64,000 nucleotides of DNA from GCA-958296115 sp965222445. GTDB taxonomy: Bacteria; Chloroflexota; Dehalococcoidia; Lucifugimonadales; CAJWER01. The translations under genes were made by a program, and so were the position numbers. This document shows, piece by piece, positions 8,034 to 17,010 of this stretch. Under the pieces are notes generated by a model. The model was not told the origin of the DNA and made no database searches. It saw only the letters and a program-made list of their open reading frames with translations. Numbering within the stretch: the first letter of the stretch is position 1; every line of letters begins with the position of its first letter. The stretch spans positions 1,922,001-1,986,000 of the forward strand of contig CBDCTY010000002.1 of NCBI GenBank assembly GCA_965222445.1. Reading direction: 5' to 3'.

Positions 8034-9701
8034 CTAGGCTCCGATCCTCTCGGTCTCCTGCTCGGCGATCGCCTCGTCCAGCTTGGCGAACAGCGGCTCA
8101 GGCGTTCCAAGAGCCTGTCCGACCGGAAGCGTATCGGGCGACCAGGACCAGCCCAGCTGCTCGGCGTCTCCGTCGAAGCCCAACATGGCATGGAGCCTGT
8201 TCGAGCTGAATGGCAGGAAGGGGCAGAGCGCGACCTTCAGGCAGTCGATCACCGCCATGCACGTCCAGAGGGCGGACCCGGCGGCCCCCCGATCCGTGCG
8301 TATTGTGCTCCAGGGCCTCTTCTGGTCGAGGTAGGCGTTGGCGGACCGCGCGACGCTCATCGAGGATTCGAGGGCTGCCCGGAAGCGGCACGCCTCGATG
8401 TGTTCGGCGGCCTCGTCGAGCCCCCGCCGGGCCTCGTCCAGCAGAGCGCGCGACGCGTCGTCGATGTCGCCGTGCGGGGGCACCCTGCCGTCGTAGTTGC
8501 GGTAGGCCATCGTCAGGACGCGATGGACGAGGTTGCCGTAGGTCGCGACGAGCTCGTCGTTGTTGCGGCGCACGTACTCGCGCCAGGAGAAGTCGGAGTC
8601 GCTGGTCTCGGGCATCGTGACCGCGATCACGTAGCGCAGCGGGTCCGGCTCGTACCTGTCCAGGTACTCAGGGAGCCATACGGCCCAGTTGCGGCTGGTC
8701 GATATCTTCAGCCCCTCCACGTTGAGGAACTCATTGGCGGGCACGTCGTAGGGCAGGTCGAGACCCCCGTATCCCATGAGCATCGCCGGCCATATGATCG
8801 TGTGGAAGGGGATGTTGTCCTTGCCCATGAAGTAGTAGGAGCGGCAGTCGCCCTGCCAGAAGTCGCGCCACCGCTCCGGCTGGCCGCTGTTCTTGGCCCA
8901 TTCGATGGACGCGGACAGGTAGCCTATGACGGCTTCGAACCAGACGTATATCCGCTTGCCGTCGTAGCCGTCGAGGGGCACGGGTATGCCCCAGTCGATG
9001 TCGCGGGTGATCGCCCTGTCGCGGAGCCCGCCCTCCAGGTACCCGATGGAGAAGTTGCGGACGTTGGGTCGCCAGTGGTCCTGGGGCCGTATCCACTCCA
9101 GTAGCTGCTCCTCGAAGGCGCTGAGCCTGAGGAAGAAGTGCTCCGTCTCCCTGATCTCGGGCTCGCTGCCGCAGAGCTTGCAGGCCATGCCGATCAGGTC
9201 CTGGGGGTCCAGGGTCCTGCCGCAGTTGTCGCACTGGTCGCCCCTGGCCTGCTCGAACCCGCAGTTCGGGCAGGTCCCTTCGACGTACCGGTCGGCGAGG
9301 AATCGGCCGTCCTGGTCGCAGTACGGCTGCATCATCGTGTCCAGGTAGATGTACCCGCTGTCCTTGAGTTTCAGGAACATGTCCTGGGCGACTTCGATGT
9401 GGTTGGGCGTGTGGGTCGAGGTGAACAGGTCGTACTTGATCCCCAGCCGCCGCCAGTTGTCCAGGAACTCGGCGTGGTAGTGGCCGAAGACCTCCTCGAC
9501 GGAGACTCCGCGGCTCTCGGCCGCCAGCGTGACGGGCGTGCCGTGGGAGTCGCTGCCGGACACCATCAGCACGTCGTTTCCGCGCATCCGGTGGTACCGG
9601 GCGAAGATGTCCGCGGGCACCATGGCGCCCGAGATCTGTCCCAGATGTATGGAGCCGTTGGCGTACGGCCACGCAACGGCGACGAGGATTCGCTCTGCCA
9701 T
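8034..9701 (-). CDS. metG: Methionine--tRNA ligase
   Basis: This class I synthetase charges tRNA-Met. The HIGH-type motif is at 16-21 (GSIHLG). Two CxxC pairs plus CDNC and CKLC form the zinc-knuckle insertion at about residues 140-180. The KMSKS equivalent is KISTSRNW near 331, with Thr instead of Lys as in a subset of MetG proteins. Length (555 aa) shows that the C-terminal EMAP-like tRNA-binding domain is absent. It is first in a two-gene unit with the polyprenyl synthase. Confidence 0.95.
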   Translation of the reverse strand: MAERILVAVAWPYANGSIHLGQISGAMVPADIFARYHRMRGNDVLMVSGSDSHGTPVTLAAESRGVSVEEVFGHYHAEFLDNWRRLGIKYDLFTSTHTPNHIEVAQDMFLKLKDSGYIYLDTMMQPYCDQDGRFLADRYVEGTCPNCGFEQARGDQCDNCGRTLDPQDLIGMACKLCGSEPEIRETEHFFLRLSAFEEQLLEWIRPQDHWRPNVRNFSIGYLEGGLRDRAITRDIDWGIPVPLDGYDGKRIYVWFEAVIGYLSASIEWAKNSGQPERWRDFWQGDCRSYYFMGKDNIPFHTIIWPAMLMGYGGLDLPYDVPANEFLNVEGLKISTSRNWAVWLPEYLDRYEPDPLRYVIAVTMPETSDSDFSWREYVRRNNDELVATYGNLVHRVLTMAYRNYDGRVPPHGDIDDASRALLDEARRGLDEAAEHIEACRFRAALESSMSVARSANAYLDQKRPWSTIRTDRGAAGSALWTCMAVIDCLKVALCPFLPFSSNRLHAMLGFDGDAEQLGWSWSPDTLPVGQALGTPEPLFAKLDEAIAEQETERIGA

Positions 9702-9828
9702 TATTTCTGTTCAGTGAGACTGAGGACCATATGAATGGTATCATACTCAGGTTCAATTGACCCCAAATCCTCCGCCTCCGCCCGCCTCCGTCATTACCAT
9801 GAAATAGACGGAAGGTGCCCCCAATCCG

Positions 9829-9870
9829 TCATTCCCGCGCAGGCGGGAATCCATTCCCGGCAACGGAGAT
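9829..9870. repeat. Palindromic repeat (CGTCATTCCCGC family)
   Basis: CGTCATTCCCGCGCAGGCGGGAATCCA forms a hairpin through TTCCCGC/GCGGGAA. Related units recur at about 3678, 13734, 28272, 41357, 55651, 56696, 60898 and 63491, always outside core genes except at the DUF2283 gene. Function is unknown. It could act as a terminator-like hairpin or a small mobile unit. Confidence 0.7.
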
Positions 9871-9936
9871 GTATAATCGTACAATGCCGCACCGCGCGGA
9901 CGAGTCGGCGCCGCTCACTCCAGACTGGGACGTGCG

Positions 9937-10944
9937 ATGCCCCTGAAGAGACTCCGGCTTACAAATCTCGGACCCTTCGACGAGATCGAATTCGATCTCG
10001 ACGAGCACGTCAACGTGTTCACGGGTCCCAACAACTCGGGCAAGTCCACCGCCCTGACGGCCCTTGGGGAGCTAGTCGTTTACCCATTTCTCATGCCGAG
10101 CAAGCTGCTACGGACTGAGACCTCAGAGTTCAGAATCGAGCTTGGCGATGGGGGAGAGACGCTGGAGGGCCGTTTCCCCATAGACGGCAAGGATGAACAG
10201 CAATTCAACGAGTTCGTGGGTCTCATGACTGCCGTCGGCTACAGTTCCTTTGTACCTGCCATACGCCACAGCACTGATTTTCGTGCTGAAGCGTCTACAG
10301 TGCCCCAGCGATCTGATGAGTTAGGCGATGAGATGTTGCATGAGATGGAGCAACTGCATAAGAGATACGAGGAGTTGGGCAAGCGGGCGAAGCTTATCGA
10401 GACCGACGCCTTGTCAATCAGTGACGAAGCCGTGGTACAGAAGATAATCGAGCTCGATTACAGGGCGTACCGCAGAGACGAGCCTTCGATTCGGGGCATC
10501 GTGGACAGGACGGCTGCTATCGCGTCAGAGGTGACCGAGGGCTACCCGATCCGGTTCGTGAGGGTCGATGAGGATGAAGACGGCCTATTCCCTCAGTTCG
10601 AGACGCCGGACGGCCACTTGCCTCTCAACGTCCTCAGCCAGGGCACCCAGTCCCTCATCCAATGGCTTGCCCGCCTGCTGATCGGGATGGCCGAGTATTA
10701 CGGCTACCCCGAAGACATCGAGCAGAGGCGCGGGGTCCTGATCATCGACGAGATCGACGCGCATCTACATCCATCGTGGCAGCGGCGCATAATCCCGGCG
10801 CTCACCAAGCACTTCCCGAATCTCCAGATATTCTGCTCCACCCACTCCCCGCTGATGCTCGCGGGCCTTAAGAGCCTATCCGATAACCTTATATTGCCTT
10901 GGTCATTGTATGATGCTTCGATTAGACTTTCTCCAGTTCTATAG
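9937..10944 (+). pseudogene. AAA-family ATPase (OLD/RecF-like), 3' truncated
   Basis: The N-terminus has the ABC/SMC-type ATPase layout: KRLRLTNLGPFDEIEFDL, then Walker A GPNNSGKS (about 30-37). Later come LSQGTQSLIQWLARLL (signature-like), Walker B VLIIDEIDAHLHP, and the H-loop FCSTHSPLML. Such proteins act in DNA repair or phage defence, often with a nuclease partner or TOPRIM domain. After about residue 311 (LAGLK) the homology stops and the frame runs into the left end of an IS, closing 24 codons later. Everything downstream of the H-loop is gone, so any C-terminal nuclease domain has been lost. It is probably non-functional. Confidence 0.8.
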
Positions 10945-11737
10945 GGAGGAAGGACATGTCGGAGACAGGAAAACGTGCTGCGGGAGACGATATGCGCATG
11001 TCCGATGCGTTTTGGGAAAGAATCGAGCCTTTGTTGCCCCAGGAGAAGACGGGCCCGAAGGGGGGAAGACCCTGGAAGTCCGCCCGCGATTGTATGGACG
11101 GGATACTCTACGTGCTGCGCACCGGCTGCCAATGGAAGTCCATGCCTCGAACGTACGGAGCGCCGAGCACCGTGCATGACCGGTATCAGCGTTGGGTGAA
11201 GGACGGAGTCTTCGAGAGACTGTGGAAACAGGGGTTGGCCGAATACGACGAGTTATACGGCATACACTGGGAGTGGCAGGCAATGGATGGAGCCATGACG
11301 AAGGCTCCGCTCGGGGGGTGAGGGTACTGGCCCAAACCCTACGGACAGAGGCAAGACGGGCACAAAACGCAGCCTGCTGACCGATGGCAACGGCATTCCC
11401 ATAGGAATAAGCGTGGACGGCGCCAATCGCCACGATATGAAACTGGTTGAGCCAACACTCGAAGCCATCGTGGGAGACCGCCCAGCCCCACAACCCGAAC
11501 AGCCTCAGGGGCTGTGTCTGGACAGAGGTTATGACTATCCTGAGGTCGAGAAGCTGGTGGCCAGCTACGGATACACAGCGCATATACGTAGGCGAGGCGA
11601 GGAGCGTAAAGATAAGCAGACCATTCCGGGATACCGCGCCCGCCGCTGGGTGGTGGAGCGTAGTCACAGTTGGCAGAACGGGGCTGACTTCGCTCCGGAG
11701 TTTCTTTGCGACAGTCTCACGGTGAAGGACAAGTAAG
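10872..11737 (+). mobile_element. IS5-family insertion sequence, right end deleted
   Basis: The left terminus appears to be GAGCCTATCCGATAACC at 10872, directly after the last ATPase-like codon. Its inverse is not found before argG. The transposase also stops short of its usual C-terminus. The element therefore seems to have lost its right end, together with the missing 3' part of the ATPase gene, in one deletion that stops just before the argG start at 11744. Confidence 0.65.
10956..11736 (+). pseudogene. IS5-family DDE transposase, two phases and truncated
   Basis: The first frame (10956-11321, after AGGAAGG) is the DUF4096-type N-terminal domain and reaches the first catalytic Asp in AMDGAMTKAPLGG. 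It hits TGA within CTCGGGGGGTGAGG. The coding sense continues in the +1 phase: EGTGPNPTDRGKTG, SVDGANRHD (second Asp), CLDRGYDYPEV, WVVERSHSW (Glu). The G6 run could be a programmed slippage site, as some IS5-family members use two overlapping frames, or simple decay. After WVVERSHSWQN the expected tail is missing, so the protein is unlikely to be active here. Confidence 0.75.
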
Positions 11738-11743
11738 ACGACT

Positions 11744-13009
11744 ATGAACTGGCGTGAGTTGCAGGAGAGGGGCGTGACGGTCGTGGGTGGGGCGGTGTCC
11801 GGGGGGCTGGACAGCTGCACGACGACCCATTGGCTGCGCGAGAAGGGGATGCAGGTCCACGGCTTCACGGTCGACCTGGGCCAGCCTGACGAGGAGAATA
11901 TCGGCGCGATCGCCGACAGGATGATCGGGAGCGGCGCGGCCGACGCGGCCATAGTTCCCGGCAAGGAGCCGCTGGCCGAGGCGGGGCTGAAGGTCATCCA
12001 GTCCCAGGCCCGGTACGAGGGCGGGTACTGGAACACGACGGGGATCGCGCGCCCGGTGACGGTTGCTGCGATCCTGCCGGAACTGGAGAAGAGGGGCATC
12101 GATGTCCTGTTCCACGGGGCGACCGGTCGCGGCAACGACCAGGTCCGGTTCCAGCTCGCGGCCAACATGCTCGCGCCCGGTGTCAGCGTGTACGCGCCCT
12201 GGCGGGACCCTGAGTACGTGTCGGAGTTTCCTGGCCGCCAGCAGATGCTGGAATACTGCGAGGCGAACGAAATACCGATCAGGCCGGCGGCCGAGTCGAG
12301 GTACTCCACCGACGCCAACTTCCTTGGGCTGACCCACGAGGCGGGCGACCTGGAGGACGTGACCCTGCCGCCGTACTTCGTGGAGCCCGGGATGGGCGTG
12401 TGGGCCTGGGACGCGCCGGACGCTCCCGAGACGGCGACCGTGCGATGGGAGGCCGGGGTCCCGGTCTCGCTGAACGGGATGGCTCTGGACTCCGTGGCCA
12501 TTTTCGAGGAGGCGAACAGCCTCGCGGGGCGCCACGGCGTCGCGATAGGCACCCACGTCGTCGAAAACAGGTACGTCGGCATCAAGTCGCGAGGGATATA
12601 CGAGGCGCCAGGGATGGAGCTGCTGGGGCGGAGCTACGAGTACCTGCTCCAGTTCGTGCTCGACCGGCGAGCGAGGGAGTGGTTCGACCATATCTCGAAG
12701 ACGATAAGCGTCCAGATATACCAGGGCTACTGGCTGGACCTGGCGACGGCGTCAGCGCTCGCGGCCCTGCAGCCGATGCTGGAGCTGTGCACGGGCACCA
12801 TATCGGTGAGGATGTACAGGGGTGAGCTGTACTTCGAGTCGGCCGAGGACACGCCCGAAGCCATGCCCCACTCCCTGTACACGGACGATTCGTCGATGGA
12901 GGCGATGGGCTCCTACGACCACGAGGACGCCGAGGGATTCCTGCGGGTACTGGGCATTTCGGCGAAGAACGTCGGGCGCAAGCAGGGATCATCGTACCGG
13001 CGGCAGTAG
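11744..13009 (+). CDS. argG: Argininosuccinate synthase
   Basis: It ligates citrulline and aspartate using ATP in arginine synthesis. The PP-loop SGGLDS is at 19-24. Also visible are the citrulline/aspartate-binding stretch GATGRGNDQVRF and the C-terminal ESRYSTDANFLG segment. At 421 aa it belongs to the longer ArgG subgroup. The ATG lies only about 7 bp after the end of the truncated IS, so its native upstream region has been replaced; expression may now depend on DNA within the IS remnant. argH follows 1.7 kb downstream, with three small genes between. Confidence 0.95.
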   Translation: MNWRELQERGVTVVGGAVSGGLDSCTTTHWLREKGMQVHGFTVDLGQPDEENIGAIADRMIGSGAADAAIVPGKEPLAEAGLKVIQSQARYEGGYWNTTGIARPVTVAAILPELEKRGIDVLFHGATGRGNDQVRFQLAANMLAPGVSVYAPWRDPEYVSEFPGRQQMLEYCEANEIPIRPAAESRYSTDANFLGLTHEAGDLEDVTLPPYFVEPGMGVWAWDAPDAPETATVRWEAGVPVSLNGMALDSVAIFEEANSLAGRHGVAIGTHVVENRYVGIKSRGIYEAPGMELLGRSYEYLLQFVLDRRAREWFDHISKTISVQIYQGYWLDLATASALAALQPMLELCTGTISVRMYRGELYFESAEDTPEAMPHSLYTDDSSMEAMGSYDHEDAEGFLRVLGISAKNVGRKQGSSYRRQ

Positions 13010-13396
13010 CCGGCCCTCACACTGCGTCCCATATCTCGCCGCCTGCGAGAGGCCCACACCAGGACCGGTATGCTCGAGTTCTCCGCCCACGCCCGCAGAG
13101 CCATGTCGGTGCGCGGCGCCACGTAGGCCGAGGTTCTTGATACAATCCTCGAAGGGACAGATCGTTCTGCCCGCCCGCCCAGGCTGGGGCGCAAGAAAGT
13201 GCTCAGGGAAGGCTATATGCACAGGAATCGCCATGGCTATGTGAAGGCCACCTAAGAAGGATGGAAATGGCTGGCCTTCACATAGTCGAACCAGCGTCGC
13301 ACTGTGCCCCCCCCGCCCGGCCCCTCTGGGTTCCGGCCGGGGCGCCGGAACGACGGTTGTGGCCACCGTGATAGTGCGGTACGGGGACTGGGGACG
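13010..13396. other. Intergenic gap with a 14-bp inverted repeat
   Basis: CTATGTGAAGGCCA at 13237-13250 and its perfect inverse at 13272-13285 can form a 14-bp stem with a 21-base loop. There is no T-run, so it is not a standard terminator. It may be the remains of a small repeat element or a processed RNA structure. Short frames across the gap have no supporting features. Confidence 0.45.
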
Positions 13397-13834
13397 ATGA
13401 AAGTCACATACGACGCATCGGTCGACGCAGCGTACATACAGATTACGTCCAGCAGGGGCGGCGTCGAAGCCACACTTGTCGACGACCATGTTGCGGTCGA
13501 CATCGACAGCGAGCGCCGGGTCGTAGGGGTCGAAATACTGGATGCGTCGTCTAGGCTCGACCTGGAGGACCTCAAGTCCTTCGACTTCGAGGTCTACGGA
13601 GAACAGTCCGTATACGACCGCCACCGGGATGCCGCCACGGTCCGCGACCGGCGGGCGACTACGACTCGGCACGGAGCGGATGATGCCAGGTTGTCGTGGC
13701 AGGGCCACTCTATGTATGCGGGCCGGGGAGTGGATTCCCGCCCCCGCCTCCGCGGGGACAGGCTCTGCGCGGGAACGACGGTGTGGGGGCATACGGTTCA
13801 TTTTCATAATAATGACGAATGGGGGCGGGAGTGA
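13397..13834 (+). CDS. DUF2283 family protein with repeat-derived C-terminus
   Basis: The first ~65 residues are a DUF2283 domain (MKVTYDASVDAAYIQI, then DHVAVDIDSERRVVGVEILDASSRL). This is a small beta-rich family of unknown function, often found beside toxin-antitoxin genes. Usual length is about 65-75 aa, but this frame continues to 145. The extension runs through a palindromic intergenic repeat at about 13730-13790 (encoding DSRPRLRGDRLCAGT). The simplest reading is loss of the normal stop followed by read-through into repeat DNA. No partner toxin is adjacent. Confidence 0.7.
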   Translation: MKVTYDASVDAAYIQITSSRGGVEATLVDDHVAVDIDSERRVVGVEILDASSRLDLEDLKSFDFEVYGEQSVYDRHRDAATVRDRRATTTRHGADDARLSWQGHSMYAGRGVDSRPRLRGDRLCAGTTVWGHTVHFHNNDEWGRE

Positions 13835-13877
13835 TGGGTGGGGTAGTTGGAACGAGATGGCGTGAGGGGTTCTACAC

Positions 13878-14348
13878 ATGATTCACGACGCGCGGGACAC
13901 TTTCGGCGGCTACTTGGAGGACTTCCAGGTCGGGGACGTGTACAGGCACTGGCCGGGCAAGACGGTCACCGAGGCGGACAACCACATCTTCTCGCTGTTG
14001 ACCATGAACAACAACCCGCTCCATACGGACGAGAACTACATGAAGGACCACCAGCACGGGAAGATTCTGGTGGTGGGCCCGCTGGTCATCAGCCTGCTCG
14101 TGGGTATGAGCGTGCGGGACACGTCCGGGAAGGCCGTCGCCAACCTGGAGTACGAGAAGATCACCCACGACGCGCCGGTATTCCAGGGCGACACGATATA
14201 CGGCGAGAGTGAGATACTCGAGGTGCGGGAGTCGCGGAGCCGTCCCGACAGGGGTATCGTGTACATGGAGAGCCGGGCCTTCAACCAGCACGGGGAGAAG
14301 GTGGTGACGCTGCGGAGGCGTTTCCTGGTGGCGAAGAGAGGAGATTAG
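13878..14348 (+). CDS. MaoC-like hot-dog fold dehydratase
   Basis: The 156-aa protein has the MaoC/(R)-specific enoyl-CoA hydratase layout: a DFQVGDVYRHWPGKTVTEAD start, the HTDENYMKDHQHGK segment equivalent to the Asp-His catalytic region, and a VVGPLVISLLVG helix. It resembles the mesaconyl-/beta-methylmalyl-CoA-type hydratases. The CoA substrate is not determined. It ends 2 bp before the retropepsin-like gene and is probably co-transcribed with that gene, argH and rpe. Confidence 0.8.
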   Translation: MIHDARDTFGGYLEDFQVGDVYRHWPGKTVTEADNHIFSLLTMNNNPLHTDENYMKDHQHGKILVVGPLVISLLVGMSVRDTSGKAVANLEYEKITHDAPVFQGDTIYGESEILEVRESRSRPDRGIVYMESRAFNQHGEKVVTLRRRFLVAKRGD

Positions 14349-14350
14349 GG

Positions 14351-14707
14351 ATGGGGTTCATTTACGTCGACGTCGGGGTATCCAACCCTTCGACCCCGGA
14401 CGTCAGCGAGAGTGTCCGGGCGCTGGTGGACACCGGGGCGACGCTGAGCATGCTGCCCGCAAGCCTGCTGGAGAGCCTGGGCATTCGTCGGATAGGCAAG
14501 AAGAAGTTCCGCGGGTTGGGCGGCGTCGTAACGCGCGATGTCGGAAACGTGACCATGCACTACAACGGCGTTTCTGGAGCGGCGGGTGTGATATTCGGGA
14601 AAGAGGACGCCCCGGCGATCATGGGTGTCACGGCCCTAGAGTCTATGGGGTTCGATGTCGACCCTGTGGCCGGGAAGCTGAAGAGCGTCGAGATGCTGAT
14701 GCTATAG
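14351..14707 (+). CDS. Retropepsin-like aspartic protease (clan AA)
   Basis: The 118-aa protein carries the catalytic motif VDTGATLSMLP (Asp28-Thr-Gly-Ala) and the flap-plus-psi-loop pattern ending in the hydrophobic-hydrophobic-Gly element IMGVTALESMGF. A single-domain protein like this would have to dimerise to form the active site, as retroviral proteases do. No transmembrane segment or signal peptide is seen, so it should be cytoplasmic. It lies between the MaoC-like gene and argH with gaps of 2 and 3 bp, a tight operon. Its role next to arginine genes is unexplained. Confidence 0.8.
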   Translation: MGFIYVDVGVSNPSTPDVSESVRALVDTGATLSMLPASLLESLGIRRIGKKKFRGLGGVVTRDVGNVTMHYNGVSGAAGVIFGKEDAPAIMGVTALESMGFDVDPVAGKLKSVEMLML

Positions 14708-14710
14708 ACC

Positions 14711-16060
14711 ATGGACACGCCCTCGGACTATACGGTCTCGATCCACTACGACAGGCGGCTGTACCGGCAGGACATCGCCGGGTCGATAGCCCATGCGCGG
14801 ATGCTTGCGCGCCAGGGGATCATCACCCCTGAGGACGCGGACGCGATCGTGGCGGGCCTCCTGGAGATCCGCGAAGAGATCGAGTCGGGCAGCTTTCCCT
14901 GGCGGGCCGAGCTCGAAGACATTCACATGAACATCGAGCGACGTCTGCACGAGAAGATCGGCGCCGCGGCGGGCCGGCTTCACACGGCGCGCTCCCGCAA
15001 CGACCAGGTCGCGACAGACATGCGGCTCTACGTCATGGCGGCCATCGACGACGTGCTGGCCGAAATTAACGCGCTGCGCCGGGCGCTGGCGGCCCAGGCG
15101 AGGGCCCACGCCACGGTAGTGATGCCCGGGTACACCCACCTCCAGCGTGCCCAGCCGGTCTACTTCGCCCACCATGCGCTCGCCTACTTCGAGATGCTGG
15201 GGCGGGACGCCGAGCGGTTCCGGCAGGCCCGGCGCCGCACTGACGTGATGCCGCTGGGCAGCGGCGCGCTGGCGGGCGTCCCCTACCCCATCGACCGCGA
15301 GTCGGTTGCGGCGGAGCTCGGGTTCGGGGCGATCAGCGCCAACAGCATGGACGCCGTCTCGGACCGCGACTTCCTGCTGGACTTCCATGCGGCGGCGGCA
15401 ACCTGTGCGGTCCACATGTCGCGGATGGGCGAGGAGCTGGTGCTGTGGACGTCGGACGAGTTCGCGTTCGTCCGGCTGCCGGACGAGTACACGACGGGCA
15501 GCAGCATGATGCCCCAGAAGCGCAACCCCGATTTCGCGGAGCTGGCGAGGGGCAGGACAGGGCGCGTCATCGGCAACCTAGTCTCGCTGCTCACGGTGCT
15601 GAAGGGGCTACCTCTCACCTACAACCGGGACCTGCAGGAGGACAAGGAGGGCTTCTTCGACACGCTGGACACCCTCCTGGGCACCCTCAGGGTGATGACG
15701 GGCATGTACGAGTCGCTGGAATTGGACGAGGCGAGGCTTCGCCGCGCTGCGGAGGCCAGCCACGTGCTGGCGACCGACATCGCCGACTACCTCGTCGCCA
15801 GGGGAATGCCCTTCAGGGAGGCCCACGGCGTGTCTGCGCGGCTCTCCATCCACGCCTCCAGCACGGGCAGGACGCTGTCCGACCTGTCCATGGACGACTA
15901 TCGGCAATTCTCCGACCTCTTCTTCGCCGAGGACGTGATGAATATCACCGTGGACTCATCGATAGAGGCCAGGGACGTTCCTGGGGGTGCGGCGTCCGCC
16001 CAGGTCGAGCGGGCAATCGAGGCCGCCGAGAGAGTGCTGGAGGCGGAGACCGGTGGCTGA
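14711..16060 (+). CDS. argH: Argininosuccinate lyase
   Basis: It cleaves argininosuccinate to arginine and fumarate, the last step of arginine synthesis. The 449-aa protein has HTARSRNDQVATD (substrate loop), the TPGYTHLQ-type segment MPGYTHLQRAQP, and the fumarase/lyase signature GSSMMPQKRNPD near 265-275 with the catalytic serine. The gene overlaps the rpe start by 8 bp, so the two are coupled. argG lies upstream on the same strand. Confidence 0.95.
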   Translation: MDTPSDYTVSIHYDRRLYRQDIAGSIAHARMLARQGIITPEDADAIVAGLLEIREEIESGSFPWRAELEDIHMNIERRLHEKIGAAAGRLHTARSRNDQVATDMRLYVMAAIDDVLAEINALRRALAAQARAHATVVMPGYTHLQRAQPVYFAHHALAYFEMLGRDAERFRQARRRTDVMPLGSGALAGVPYPIDRESVAAELGFGAISANSMDAVSDRDFLLDFHAAAATCAVHMSRMGEELVLWTSDEFAFVRLPDEYTTGSSMMPQKRNPDFAELARGRTGRVIGNLVSLLTVLKGLPLTYNRDLQEDKEGFFDTLDTLLGTLRVMTGMYESLELDEARLRRAAEASHVLATDIADYLVARGMPFREAHGVSARLSIHASSTGRTLSDLSMDDYRQFSDLFFAEDVMNITVDSSIEARDVPGGAASAQVERAIEAAERVLEAETGG

Positions 16061-16727
16061 GCGCGCGGTCAGGATAGTGCCGTCCATACTGTCGGCGGAC
16101 TTCGCGGCGCTGGGCGACCAGGTGGCCGAAGCTGAGGCAGGCGGGGCCGACGGCATCCACGTCGACATCATGGACGGCCGCTTCGTGCCGCCGCTGACCT
16201 TCGGCCCGCTGATTGTGGATGCGATACGGGGCCGTACGTCGCTACCCCTGGACGTTCACATGATGGTGATGGAGCCTCAGAACTTCGTGGACGAGCTGTC
16301 CGCGGCGGGAGCGGACGTGATGACCGTGCACGCCGAGTCGCTCGTGGAGCTAGCGCGCGCGGTCCAGCAGGTGAAGGACGCGGGGATGCGGGCGGGAGTC
16401 GCTATCAATCCGGGCACGCCGGCCTCGGCAGTCGACGAGGTGCTGCCGGAGTTGGACATGGTGCTGGTCATGACCGTCAACCCCGGCTATGCGGGCCAGG
16501 CCTTCATTGAGTCGGTGGTGGGCAAGATAGCGCAGGTGCGGGCCACGCTGGACGAGCGGGGGTTGCCGGTGGAGATAGAGGTGGACGGCGGAATAGGTCC
16601 TAAGACGGCGCGTATGGCCGCCTGCGCAGGAGCGGACGCGCTCGTTGCAGGCTCCGCGGTGTACGGCGGCGGCAGGTGCGTGGCCCAGGCGATTGCGGAG
16701 CTCCGCTCGGCTGCGGTGAGGGGCTAA
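16053..16727 (+). CDS. rpe: Ribulose-phosphate 3-epimerase
   Basis: It interconverts ribulose-5-phosphate and xylulose-5-phosphate in the pentose phosphate pathway. This TIM barrel has IVPSILSADFAALG, the metal/catalytic HVDIMDGRFVPPLTFG, LDVHMMV, MTVNPGYAGQ, and the phosphate-binding EVDGGIGPKTA and ALVAGSAVYG. I use GTG 16053, overlapping the last codons of argH, because the longer frame from 15987 would only add out-of-family residues inside argH. Length 224 aa is normal. Confidence 0.93.
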   Translation: MAERAVRIVPSILSADFAALGDQVAEAEAGGADGIHVDIMDGRFVPPLTFGPLIVDAIRGRTSLPLDVHMMVMEPQNFVDELSAAGADVMTVHAESLVELARAVQQVKDAGMRAGVAINPGTPASAVDEVLPELDMVLVMTVNPGYAGQAFIESVVGKIAQVRATLDERGLPVEIEVDGGIGPKTARMAACAGADALVAGSAVYGGGRCVAQAIAELRSAAVRG

Positions 16728-16770
16728 GGGGCGAGAGAGGGGGTACTTCCGAAAGTTCCCTTCTCCACTC

Positions 16771-17010
16771 GTGTGAGGAGGTTAGGATGGGGGAGTCGTT
16801 TCGACAGCTTCACCGTCACCCCTTCGGCAAGCTCAGGACAGGCTCAATCCTCTCCTGTCAAGGGCCCGTCAAGGGAGAGGAGGCCTGAAAGTGTGAGGAG
16901 GTTAGGATACGGGGTGTCGTTTCGATAGTTTCACCCTCACCCCTTCGGCAAGCTCAGGACAGGCTCAGTCCTCTCCCGTCAAGGGCCCGTCAAGGGAGAG
17001 GAGGCCTGAA
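16771..17010. repeat. Two tandem 120-bp repeat units (family C-related)
   Basis: Units at 16771-16890 and 16891-17010 each run from GTGTGAGGAGGTTAGGAT through CCCCTTCGGCAAGCTCAGG to AGGGAGAGGAGGCCTGAA. They differ at scattered positions. The unit combines the GGTTAGGAT/CTCTCCC features of family C with the TCGGCAAGCTCAGGACAGG motif of family B. It fills the gap between the convergent rpe and zincin genes. Confidence 0.75.

Noticed and set aside
11310..11330. Selenocysteine read-through of TGA in the IS5-like transposase
   Set aside because: The protein continues in another phase after the TGA, so recoding of the stop alone would not restore it.
10939..12585. 548-codon minus-strand frame across the IS and argG
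   Set aside because: It crosses the junction of the IS remnant and argG and shows no protein family features.
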